Source of the DNA: Beroe ovata
Taxonomy: Eukaryota; Ctenophora; Nuda; Beroida; Beroidae
Assembly (NCBI GenBank): GCA_946803715.1
Contig: CAMPET010000069.1
Span: 3,065 to 48,962 of the forward strand
Reading direction: 5' to 3'
Length of the DNA: 45,898 nucleotides
Below, one piece after another: positions 37,701-45,898 of this stretch (position 1 is its first letter; each line of letters begins with the position of its first letter). Under the pieces are notes generated by a model. It was not told where the DNA came from and searched no databases. It saw nothing but the letters and a program-made list of their open reading frames with translations. A program made the translations under genes and the position numbers.

Positions 37701-38020
37701 CCACCCTCGTCTTTCTTCATCATTCTGTCCTCTTTTTCTTTCGTTCTCTCCAGAGATTCAATGGCCTCGTGAAACTTGTTCCTGTGATCAATCCGATGGA
37801 GGAACTGGTCTTCTCCCCCTGCTACTGCCTGTTCCTCCTGACGAAAACAAGGAGTTAACAACACAGTCAAATTGAAATTTTGGGTGAAACTGGATTCATG
37901 AAATGAGGAAACTAAACTAACTCTTCGGAAAAATCCAGGCAGCTTCCTGAGAGTGACAATTGCTGTGAGTATGAAAGTCACAATAACCAGCATCTTTTTC
38001 TTCCGTCTTAGAGGATACAT
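34706..38020 (-). CDS. MAN2A: Golgi alpha-mannosidase II (GH38), intronless
   Basis: One uninterrupted 1104-codon frame. It is a type II membrane protein: cytoplasmic MYPLRRKKK, membrane segment at about residues 10-26, stem to about 160, then the GH38 catalytic domain. Zinc and active-site motifs are present: HSHCDPGW (175-182, His and Asp ligands; Cys stands where Asn is usual), GWAIDPFG (288-295, nucleophile Asp292), ADYWSGYYTSRPFYK and HHDGITGTS (544-552). The C-terminal beta-sandwich region follows, including a seven-Gln tract encoded mostly by CAA near residue 1000. The family removes the alpha1,3 and alpha1,6 mannoses from GlcNAcMan5GlcNAc2 during complex N-glycan synthesis in the medial Golgi. 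Length matches full-length animal MAN2A. The absence of introns beside intron-rich neighbours suggests a retrocopy or intron loss; the frame is intact. Confidence 0.97.
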   Translation of the reverse strand: MYPLRRKKKMLVIVTFILTAIVTLRKLPGFFRRVSLVSSFHESSFTQNFNLTVLLTPCFRQEEQAVAGGEDQFLHRIDHRNKFHEAIESLERTKEKEDRMMKKDEGGDSKKSFPSPFTEKCSVVHSVDHNNATVQVTDLVEKLDFKIGKNIAKEIYSGLKPLPQSEPLQVLLVPHSHCDPGWGLTYMTYYMQRVRYLLTNLYNFAMAHPDFKYIYAEVSFFKLWWTDQVDAVRANMRTLAREGRFEFVQGGWVQADEANTHYFALFNDMLDGHDWLRENFPEAVPKSGWAIDPFGLSPMKAHINKMFGLKGMHIERVHYRVKTHLAADRKIEFKWRQSWDSTGETDILTNVGQFFGYETDNTCGPDKDVCTKFTFNRRTGLEAKVTQSNVQELSELILDQWRKKAALHQTNTIFVEIGEDFAYVKPEAISDIYNNYTPLMDYINKTPALNTQVKWGVLSEYFERVLNSEGAGKLPTLSGDFFTYADREADYWSGYYTSRPFYKNMDRVLESALRRTEILYSFTRGISDEEDLLAARHALSLFQHHDGITGTSVRMVMNDYGAILYDAYRTCHQLTMTAVKQLVGDRSVTPYQPVVNRKSFNSYDQYQVLDGYRELVLVNTVPRDIETVQMIAIPAELNAGVQLGGGGVRVFQQTEPHIEYGVVNPASHYVVFQAFSRSVSMEKFFVQAAATQPQKTTVELYNASPGDSESFSENFDTISHHEESCSPITLGSEDSVIITIDCKSGRLTSMKRAADRGLAMDADQELLLYRGHGGAYLFRPNSAPEVYMNPSSRPKVVVTKGPLRHRAVVTLSDLVVFSYTVNLVADTEHVELEILTNLQENGDLVLRFKTDIGNQDTLFTDNNGHTIQQHRYKDKLHIQGNFFPMPSLAFIQDRSRRFSLLSSEPHGVASLSNGYLEVVLDRRFSNSNDNRGLPEGIRDNLPTPARFRLLLESRVEPDEQQQQQQDYKVEYPSLLSHRVLETLLHPVFLAHRQNTDHGDTTTGLQFRQLIREFPCDEELVNLRHVEDATSLLIRRKLGFSCNIDNSGLCQATRYPDLRDVFVDNDVTTKPHPFSPFHEMTETDKRLRAVESRAMQFISDYVNFR

Positions 38021-39821
38021 CTTGCCGAAAAAGGGCGTGGTTCTTGGAGCTATTATAGCTATGTACTGTGAGATTATGGATTGTTTTGTTATTAATATTA
38101 TGTGATTGTACAGTGAACACTATTCATTGAAGCAGAAGTACTTATATTCAAATAATTTTGTTTTTTACTCAGTATATAGTTGCAAAAAGTAGCATAAAAA
38201 TCAATATCAGCATACTTCAAGTTCATCGTTGAATAAAAGAGTTAAGCGACGGATAACGGAATCGTATGCACCATGTAGTATGCATCGTGTACATAGCCTA
38301 TAGAGTTCACATCATAGAGTTCACAGAGTACAATACTGACTTCATAGCAACATGCCTCGGCCCTCGATGCTGATCCATGATCTGCGATAGCATTAGCAGA
38401 GCTGTGAAACTGGATAGGTGTTCACTGCTTCCCCTCCCTGGTGCCATGATTTATAGGGGAGGTCTTGGAAAATATGAAGAGCAAAGGGAAATGCGGCGGT
38501 GATTCGGGCACCGAAGTGTACGAATAGTGTTGAGTGTAAGATCATAGCGCTTGTGATGGCACATGGAGGAGATAGTAGAGGAGGTTCATATCCCTGTCCA
38601 GGGATGAAATCCCCTGCGACGTCATACAATTACAACAAACATTAACAAAAAGACTCGGCATCATGCAGTGAACGAACTATTTGTTTTTTAACAAGTACAT
38701 CGTGGCCTGGTCGAACTATTCTCAATTGTAATTGTATTTCTCAACTCGAACAGTACGATTCTGATTACTTATGCTTGATACCTATACATTTATACATTAT
38801 TTCAGTTTAACATGGATTCGAGTATTTTTCTCAGATTCTATCTGTATGAGTATGAACATAAATGAAACACTAACAGCTGTCGCAAGCGATGAAACAAATT
38901 TTGGCGCTAGACCATAGACGTATGCAGTATGGCGCGATCCGAGAATAAACAGTGGACAGGACAGACATGGACAATTTCTGTTCTGACATGTACCAACTAC
39001 CAGTACCATGCCATGCGCATGGTACATGTACATGCGAAGCGGCTTGCGTCAGCAAGTTTGCCGCGCAAAATAAAACGAAATTCTCTTGCCGGATGTTATC
39101 AATATCTGCCCACTGTTTGATCTCCTTATTAAAACTTTTTATAGGGTTTGTGCACACGTTGCGCGCCCATGCACATGTTCTACTCAGCTTCAGTGAACTG
39201 AAAAGTCGTAGAATTAGAAAGACTGTTCCGGGTTCCCGCGCTGCGTGACTGTTTCCGCCGCGCGCTGCGTGACCCAAATACCCCGCGCGCGCTGCGCGTC
39301 TCCGACTTTTCAGTTCACTGAGTAGAACAGGGGCGCGCAACGTGTGCACAAGAAAGACCGTGGAGAGTGGAGACGCGCGGCGCGCGCGGAGTACTTGGGT
39401 CATGGTCCGGTCACGCAGCGCGGGAACAATAGGTTTTGACAAAATTTCTCCCTACCGGTAGCTACAGCAATACAGCTACCCTTGCTGGCGGGATTTTATC
39501 GGGCGCGGTGGAATTACAATTGCGCGGCGCCCGATAAAATTCCTCCAGCAAGGGTAGCTACCGGTAGGAAGAAATTCTAGTACAAGCGGAATAACTATTG
39601 CGCGGCGCCGACGGTACGAAAAACCCTACAAATCGACACGACAACGGACAATATTCGACGATAAACATTGAACATGGACAATCACCCTGACTTTTCAATT
39701 CAGAAGATAAACAAATAGTTGAAGAATTACTCCCTACCCTCGCTGGCTTATAAAATAAAAGTACATTTACTTGTTTCTGTCTTTTCGCTGGCCTACTGAA
39801 TCCCTGATAAAAATACCTAAA
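38021..39821. other. Divergent intergenic region between MAN2 and PTRHD1
   Basis: It lies between two genes transcribed away from each other and should hold both promoters. The first 900 bp is ordinary AT-rich sequence; 38930-39660 is a GC-rich foldback element. No gene was seen. Confidence 0.6.
38930..39660. mobile_element. GC-rich foldback element, copy 2, with large inverted repeats
   Basis: Related to 30060-30880 by shared blocks in the same order. Inverted repeats are extensive: 39150-39209 pairs with 39303-39349; 39233-39300 pairs with 39369-39426; and 39443 to 39576 forms a near-perfect palindrome of about 50-bp arms ending AATTTCT / AGAAATT. The centre includes TTTTATCGGGCGC and its complement. 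No transposase frame is visible. A further CCCTACCCTCGCTGGC fragment lies at about 39733. Confidence 0.7.
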
Positions 39822-40265
39822 ATGACATCATTGGTACAATATGTATTACTGAGGCGTGATCTGGCAAACACCTGGCCACTTGGTGCAGTAATTGCTCAAG
39901 CATGTCATGCGTGTACAGCTGTTAATCACCTATACAGAGCTGATGAGAATGTCATAAAGTACACTGAAGACTTAGATAACATGCATAAATGTATTCTTGA
40001 GGTAAAATGAATAACGATCTATCTCAGCTCCTATCTCCTTGCATATGTGAGTATTTTTTTCAGTATCAGTTTTACTCCACCTATATTCTTTTAGGTGCAG
40101 TCTGATACTGAATTGAGAGATCTATCAGAAAAGCTAAAGAACAGTAATATACACCATAAGCTTTGGATTGAGCAACCTGAAAACTATGCCACATGTCTGG
40201 CAGTTAAGCCATATCCTAAGAATGAAGTTAAACAGTTCTTTAATAAGTTCAAACTCCTCAAGTAG
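39822..40265 (+). CDS. PTRHD1: PTRHD1-like peptidyl-tRNA hydrolase domain protein, two exons
   Basis: Exons 39822-40001 (ends GAG|GTAAAA) and 40095-40265 (acceptor TTCTTTTAG), both in phase 0; 116 residues. The protein begins MTSLVQYVLLRRDLANTWPL, continues with GAVIAQACHACTA (the AQ-x-HA core of the Pth2 fold), and ends with KLWIEQPENYATCLAVKPYP then KNEVKQFFNKFKLLK. The EQPEN-ATC-A-PYPK-EV block is characteristic of PTRHD1 rather than PTRH2. Compared with vertebrate PTRHD1 it lacks only an N-terminal extension. PTRHD1 is assigned to peptidyl-tRNA hydrolases by fold; its cellular role is poorly defined. The start is the first ATG in frame, 20 bp after an in-frame TGA. Confidence 0.93.
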
Positions 40266-40454
40266 ATGGTGGTTTTTTAATTTATTCACATTTGATGGAT
40301 TGTTTTTATATTTGTTTTCATCAGCAACTAAATGATGCACTGCTTCATATGATTAGTAAATGAATAACAATTGTTCTTGATGCAACTTTCTTTCTAAACT
40401 TTGTTGGATATTTGTAACTATGTCTAGTATATAACATGCTTCTCTATTAGCATT

Positions 40455-43400
40455 ATGGTTAATTTATCTATTTCTATAGCTATGAGTACTGAACCAGTGA
40501 AAGGCAGTTCAGGCTCTCCTGTTACATCATCAGAATCCTCAAGAAATGTATTTGATTTTCTCAGAAAGAGGAAGAAGAACAGTAGTACCAGGAAGCACAG
40601 AGAGTATGACTGCTGTGTCTGCCTCATGGTAAGATAACCCTAAAATATCAACCAACTTTGACTCTCTGAACCTTTTACTATAGTACCTGATTACTTCAAT
40701 TATAGTCTGATGATGAATTTCACTCAATTGAAGTATAGTAGAGTAGTTGGCATTTTCATTATTGAGAAAATGAAAGCAGAAGACAAAAGTTGAGCAGTCC
40801 CACCTCCCCATTAGTGCATCATATATGCTCAAAAGCAGATTTTTCGTTTGAGTTCTTCTCAATAACCCTACATTCTTGAGCAAAGTTAACCATGCTCATC
40901 ATTCAGAGCAAGATGAAGTACGAATTCCCAAAGCTGCTGTCCTGTAGTCACAGGACCTGTGGAGATTGTCTTAGGCAATATTTCAAAACTCAGGTAAGCT
41001 TTACATCATTTTCAATCCTTCTTTGTTGTCTCTTCACCATATAAACGACTTCAGCCTATACATATCTCAGATAAGTACTGGTTCTACGAACATAACCTGC
41101 CCCAACCCTGGCTGCTATGGCACCTACACGCCGAAACATGTCAAGGTGATACTAAGAAACGACCATCTACACAGCAAATATCAAGGTAGAACCTGTTGAC
41201 CATGATGAATGTATTTCTCTCAATATCTGTATGCCCGCTGTCTCTCAGCTGCTATATATCAGTTAATCATTGAACAGATAGTCAAGCTGTTCAATATGTA
41301 TTTACGAATAATATTTGAGTCTCATCTTATATGTGTTCTTCTTCGTTTATGTATGTCGTATGATGATTTAAAAGTTAATTAACCATAAGTATGAGGCGTG
41401 CTGAGATTTTGTTAGCGTCTACAAAGATTTGACTGCAGTAGAGTGATTTCAATACACCGTACTTTTAAAGGGCCAAATCCATATCATCCGTGAAATAGAG
41501 TACTTAGAATGTGATTCTGTCTATCTAAACAGTGTTAGCTACATGAGAGGCTGTCCACATGCGATTGATAGCTGTCACACCTGAAATTGTATAGCTCTTT
41601 CTCAGTTATCAGCTCTCAGTTTATCAGCTCTAACTGTGATAGGCAGTTTACCCCAATGACCAATACAAGCTCTCTCTCTCTCTCTCTGGATATGTATATT
41701 AAACTTTATTAAGTCGGAAGTGCTAATTTCTGTCCTAGTACATCGCGTTATACCGCAACATTTCTACCACCCAAGTACGCTTTTATCATTTAATTGAGAC
41801 ACAAGCGTGTATATCTCTTGATACAGTACCTAAAATGTTTATAATGTGTTCAGCATCACAGTTGACATTAAGAATCATGGTAGAAACAGAAGTTTGTGAT
41901 AGAATAAAGTATCAAGCATGAGCCCGAAATATATTTGTGGCACAAATTTCAATCCGGAATTTTGATGATTACGCTGCTTTTATATTTCTTGGGTTATGAA
42001 TAGAAGCTATTTACACCTTTTTCAAATCATTACACACCAAATCAACCCGGTAAAGGGCTAGTTTTTATCATTTGGTACCGCCTGCCATTTGTCATTTGAT
42101 TCAATAAATGTATCAAATTTCACAATGTGTGAAAATTAGTGAAATCACGTCCATTGGGATGTTGTGATGAATTTCATCACTAAGAAAACAAGATGCATTG
42201 AACCTCTGGTACTCAATTCCCTTTCAAACAAAACCCCCTCGCGACATGTTTGTTCCTCCAATTCACACCCCCCCCCTTATTTCAGAGTTCATGGTTCGTA
42301 AGGTGCTATCGAACGAGCCTGACTGCAGGTGGTGCCCGACTCCCGACTGTGGATACGCAGTGATAGCGTCCGGGTGCGCGGCGTGTCCACAGCTCAAGTG
42401 TGAGAAGTGTAAAACGGAGTTCTGTTACCACTGCAAGGTCAGTTACCATGGCAACACGTCGTCATGTTGCCATGCCAACACGTCATGTTACCTAGGCAAC
42501 ACGTTGTCATGTTACCATGGTAACACGTCATGTTACCATGGTAACGCGCAATCCCTTTATACCACAACTGATGCAGGTCATTTCTGTTCCCGCTGGGTGG
42601 TCGAATTATGAGCCTTCTTAACCCTTTGATGATAACTTAAATTGTATTAGCTAGAATCTCGCATGCCTCAAACATATCGAAATTTGACACAATTCATCAA
42701 TATCAAAGAAATTCGGAATTATAGGTACTATAATACATGGAGTAGGCCATCGATGGAGGCAAGTGGATTTATCAATGTGGACAAATTGTGCTACACCATC
42801 CGATCCTTTTGAAACACGATTGTATCATGATCAATATATAAGCAGGCATATCCCTTGCGCAAGAATCAGCCGCAAAATTGTGAACAGTTATAGTCTTAAA
42901 AATGAACATTACATATTTGCTAAAATATTTACTCTATAAATAGATATTTTCCACCACGAATATTGAATAGCACTATGTGTATTGTGTACCCATCCGACCG
43001 CATTCTTCGTACTACTTAATCTATGTAGGTCGTAAGACTCAAAGACATTTGTCCGGTAAGCAAAGGATCAATGCTAAATGGGATCTAGGGGCAATCCATA
43101 CCTATAATTATATACTGCCAGGTATCTATAATTGGTCTAATAGTCTGGGATCAGGCTATGTTTACATAGACATGTGAATGCAGACTGGTGTCAAGGGATA
43201 TACTGGTATGATAATTGAGCTATGGTGTCAATTGAGGGGGGTTTCAAGCTGCTGAATAGTGTAAGGGACGTGACTCTTGTTGGATGATCTATACTTGCCG
43301 AGGACTCGACTAAGAAAAGTTAAAGAAACGATTCCCCTTGACACCTTATTGCCTCATGATCTCTGCTTATTGAATTTTCTTGGATCTCAATGGAATAATA

Positions 43401-44289
43401 TGATTCGATTTGCTCATATTTGTAATATGGAGCCGCTATAATGATTTTCAAGTAAGTCATTTTCCTACTACAAACTGAGGGGCTGGCGTTTGAACATAAT
43501 CCCACTTTTTTCTTTGAAACTGTAAAACTAAAGTCCAGACATTGAAACGAGGTATTTAGCCAAATCAGAGACAACTGTAATACGGTAAGTATTACAGCTT
43601 CCCAAAGAGCTTCCCAAAGAGCTTGCTCTTTGGGAAGAGCTTGCTCTTCCCAAAGATTATTAACAACGATTTAAATGAATGTCTCGTCTTTTCCCATCTC
43701 ACGGGTAAAGAGAAGTCTCTTCCATCCCTCTCTCAGGCATCGATAATTTCCCATCCCCCCTCTCTGGAAGATTTGTTATTTGATAACAATACGGAAGGTA
43801 ACCGGACTGTTGTCCGAAGCGGACTCTTGTCCGAATCCGAATTTTCGGTTTTCGGACAACAGTCCGTTTCGGACAAGAATCCATTTGGCGGACTCTTGTT
43901 CGAATTTGCATGGCAATTATTCAATGCAATGTAAAATGGCTTTCGAGTTAGGGTTAGTCCAATTCGGACAAGCGTCCGATTCGGACAAGAGTCCGCTTTT
44001 TTCGGAACCAATTCGGAACTCAGATTCGGACAAGAGTCCGTTTCGGACAACAGTCCGCTTCGGACAACAGTCCGCTTCGGACAACAGTCCTAGAATCGTA
44101 CGGAATACGCAATGTTGGGTATTCCCAACATTGCGTATTCTAGAAGTTGGCTATTCTGGACCCCAATCTGTTATTCTAACCCCTCCTCTCCAGGGACTGT
44201 GGCATCCCAATCAGACGTGTGATGACGCCAGGAAACAAACCAATCCCCATCCCGTCTTCCTGGCTGGAAATGAGAATGGCACCACTGAG
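40455..44289 (+). CDS. RNF19: RNF19-type RBR E3 ubiquitin ligase, 5' exons (3' end beyond window)
   Basis: Exons: 40455 (or 40482)-40628, 40907-40993, 41071-41185, 42286-42437, 44194-44289; phases agree. The N-terminus is Ser/Lys-rich ([17 protein letters not shown]). RING1 spans exons 1-3 (DCCVCL...[14 protein letters not shown]...CPNPGC). The IBR spans exons 4-5 ([53 protein letters not shown]). The phrase [16 protein letters not shown] and [10 protein letters not shown] match RNF19A/B (dorfin) closely. RING2 with its catalytic Cys and the two membrane segments typical of RNF19 are not in the window. RBR ligases accept ubiquitin from an E2 onto that Cys. Two in-frame starts exist (40455, 40482). 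Reading through the exon 5 donor gives an early stop at about 44305. Confidence 0.93.
41668..41688. repeat. CT microsatellite in RNF19 intron
   Basis: A run of nine to ten CT units in intron 3 of the RNF19 gene. Confidence 0.85.
42442..42545. promoter_or_regulatory. Array of five RFX X-box-like palindromes in an RNF19 intron
   Basis: Five 14-bp dyads start at 42442, 42466, 42487, 42511 and 42532: GTTACCATGGCAAC, GTTGCCATGCCAAC, GTTACCTAGGCAAC, then GTTACCATGGTAAC twice. Starts are spaced 24, 21, 24, 21 bp, with ACACGTCATGT-like linkers. The dyads fit or nearly fit the RFX consensus GTNRCC-NN-RGYAAC. The array begins 4 bp inside the intron after exon 42286-42437. It may be a minisatellite, a regulatory array, or both. 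Confidence 0.55.
43610..43656. repeat. Overlapping perfect hairpins
   Basis: Arms 43610-43622 and 43625-43637 (CTTCCCAAAGAGC, 2-nt loop) overlap arms 43627-43640 and 43643-43656 (TCTTTGGGAAGAGC, 2-nt loop). The middle strand can therefore pair with either side. It sits in the long last visible intron of RNF19. Confidence 0.85.
43803..44091. repeat. GGAC/GTCC hairpin minisatellite in inverted halves
   Basis: Many copies of a 14-16 bp unit CGGACAA(C/G)AGTCCG, each self-complementary at its ends (GGAC...GTCC). In the first part (43803-43835) units read mostly CGGACT(C/G)TTGTCCG; in the rest they read in the opposite orientation, ending in a clean run of TTCGGACAACAGTCCG at 44041-44091. The open frames across it are repeat artefacts. 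Confidence 0.85.
44103..44140. repeat. Perfect 17-bp stem, 4-nt loop palindrome
   Basis: Arms 44103-44119 (GAATACGCAATGTTGGG) and 44124-44140 are exact complements around TATT. It lies directly after the GGAC/GTCC array and about 50 bp before RNF19 exon 44194. Confidence 0.9.
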
Positions 44290-44640
44290 GTCAGCAGGCT
44301 GGGTTAGGGCATGGGTAGGGTCAGAGGAGGGGACATAGGGTGCTAATTTCGAATTCATTTGGAGGATGACATTTTCACGGCGCCTATATAATTAGACTGT
44401 CCTAATGTCATATTTCTCTAGACCAATGCTATAAAATGTTGATTCACTCACGCCCTATACAATATTCTGTATCATGAGCACAGACCTCACGTTCTGATGT
44501 TATACCCATGGTCTAAACGCCATAGTGAACACTGAACACTATACTTCAAAATGAATTTCAGGAATTCGGGAGAATTCCTGGAGTGCGTTTTGCTCCCGGC
44601 TTTGTCTTCCTAATGGATTCACTGCCTGACAATTATAATG

Positions 44641-45005
44641 GCACACACTCACATACAGACATATAAACACACACATACACACAAAGAACAGTAGACTGCT
44701 TCTAGAGGAGTTTCTATTTGGGTGTGTGGTTGTGTCTGTGTGTGTGTGTGTGTGTGTGTGTATACTGTATGCATGTTTGTGAATGGGTGTGTCTGTGTCT
44801 GTGTCTGTGTGTTGTGTATACTGTGTGTGTTTCCGTGTGGGTGTCTGTGTGGGTGTCTGTGTCTGTGTCTGCGTCTGTGCGCGACGTGTGTGCGTGACGT
44901 GGGTGTGTTCTGTAGAAAGAGAGTTTTCCTTTGAAATGGCATGGCATGTAACTTCTAAAGATCTTAGTGTGTATGTCATATATATGTGTGTGTATGTGTG
45001 TGTGA
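44641..45005. repeat. Long TG-rich microsatellite complex
   Basis: Short CACACACATA repeats at 44641-44690 are followed by GTGTGTCTGTGTCTG arrays at 44720-44900 and TGTGTGTATG at 44975-45005. Open frames on both strands here encode only repeat peptides. Confidence 0.9.
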
Positions 45006-45449
45006 GAGTTGTTAGAGAATATTTATTCAAATGAGTGGTTTTTCCCCCGAAAAGCCATAGATCCTCAGAATCCTTGCCATTCTAAGAAAGGGGTAGATGA
45101 CATCACTGCTATGACAGAGTGATGACTGACGATATCCTATAATGACCAATGATAACGCTTACTCATGGCTTGACGCCGTAATTAACACTGCAAATTACAC
45201 GGTAAATTACAGAGTAGATTACGACGTGCGATTGTAATACACAGCTAGATTGCAGTTGTATAATGATACAGCAATGTAGATGATGATGCCGCTTAGATCA
45301 TGCTTATTTTAGAGAGACGATGTCTACACGGACATGTAATACAATACTTGTGACGGGTGTCACTTTGCCGTTCTTACAAGACATGGCTTCACCCGTGTGT
45401 CAAACCAAATCAACAGAGATACCGCGCGATACAATGTGTGTACTGTACA

Positions 45450-45459
45450 AGTGTGTGCA

Positions 45460-45493
<34 letters not shown>

Positions 45494-45496
45494 TGT
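45450..45496. repeat. TG dinucleotide repeat
   Basis: About fifteen uninterrupted TG units with flanking variants. Confidence 0.9.
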
Positions 45497-45715
45497 AGAT
45501 CATGAATGTATTTACTATCTGACATTTTATATGTCTTGTAGACGTGTTGAATGATGTACAAAATTTGTTGATAACGCATCAAATAAAAACAAACTGACAT
45601 CAAACGGAACACCGGACGAAAGCTGTGCTTGAGGACTAAACTGAAACCCAAAGGCCAAACCTCGGTCCCTATGTAAGGGTAAATTCTCTCTCATGCCCCT
45701 GCCCCTCTAACCAGT

Positions 45716-45795
45716 AACCCCTGCACACATGTCCCCACTCCAACCCCTGTCCACATTTCCCCACTCTAACCCCTGCCCACATGTCCCCCCTAAAA
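45716..45795. repeat. 26-bp C-rich minisatellite
   Basis: Three units starting AACCCCTG, each followed by (C/T)(A/C)CACAT(G/T)TCCCCAC-like sequence. Flanking sequence to the window end stays C-rich. Confidence 0.8.
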
Positions 45796-45898
45796 TACCC
45801 CGGTCCCACAGCCACACCCAAAACCCCAGGGGCCCCGGGGCAACGCACACCCGAGGAAGCCCGACGAAGGCCCCAGTACACACCACACAGGTGTATGT

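Larger units (their letters stand above)
44290..45898. other. Repeat-rich end of window, no supported exon
   Basis: Expected to be RNF19 intron or later sequence, but I found no RING2 or membrane-segment exon. It contains long TG/CTG-rich tracts and a 26-bp minisatellite. Confidence 0.45.

Noticed and set aside
43699-44307. Open frames up to 175 codons across the GGAC array
   Set aside because: They exist because the repeat unit lacks stops; only the last 96 nt (44194-44289) is a genuine exon.
44539-45030. Long open frames on both strands
   Set aside because: They consist of TG/CA repeats translated into His-Thr or Cys-Val runs; no real coding signal.
1-45898. tRNA, rRNA, CRISPR arrays, bacterial operons
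   Set aside because: No tRNA-like A/B boxes with a cloverleaf, no rRNA sequence and no repeat-spacer structure were recognised by eye; the tandem repeats here are eukaryotic mini- and microsatellites.

Overview
This is a stretch of animal nuclear genome. Genes are split by many GT-AG introns of about 0.1-2 kb. The intergenic DNA is AT-rich and full of microsatellites, minisatellites and foldback elements, and the recognisable products are metazoan-type (anoctamin, RNF19-type RBR ligase, Golgi alpha-mannosidase II, thymidine phosphorylase, PTRHD1, Rab, ARFRP1). I cannot name the species; a compact invertebrate or non-bilaterian animal fits best. Six isolated N bases (14125, 19687, 23206, 24272, 26287, 28257) look like assembly joins. 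At the first one the same two exons occur twice with allelic differences, which suggests an unmerged haplotype overlap.

Layout. 1-461: last two exons of an ARFRP1-like GTPase (+). 462-8390: about 7.9 kb without a convincing gene, with a diverged tandem duplication and a TATACACTA microsatellite. 8391-18201: a large anoctamin/TMEM16 gene (+) with at least 21 exons, reconstructed phase by phase; one N-terminal exon or more is unresolved. 18202-24350: mostly non-coding, with a possible broken coding segment at 20450-21087 and a cluster of CACGTG palindromes. 24351-25811: two 3' exons of a gene with a VWC-like cysteine-rich module (+). 26722-29811: complete seven-exon Rab GTPase (-) ending in CCSG, with a + strand signal-peptide-like exon inside its largest intron. 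32045-34299: complete eight-exon thymidine phosphorylase (+). 34706-38020: intronless 1104-residue alpha-mannosidase II (-). 39822-40265: two-exon PTRHD1 (+). 40455-44289: first five exons of an RNF19-type RBR ubiquitin ligase (+); the rest lies beyond the window. 44290-45898: simple repeats and a 26-bp minisatellite.

The genes are housekeeping functions in membrane traffic (ARFRP1, Rab), Golgi glycan trimming (MAN2), lipid/ion membrane transport (anoctamin), nucleoside salvage (TYMP) and ubiquitin signalling (RNF19). They are not an operon or a pathway cluster. The most unusual architecture is non-coding: two related GC/CpG-rich foldback elements, each placed between a head-to-head gene pair (Rab/TYMP and MAN2/PTRHD1); an alternating 24/21-bp array of RFX X-box-like palindromes in an RNF19 intron; arrays of small perfect hairpins; and a 17-bp coding minisatellite in the anoctamin gene that is open in all frames.
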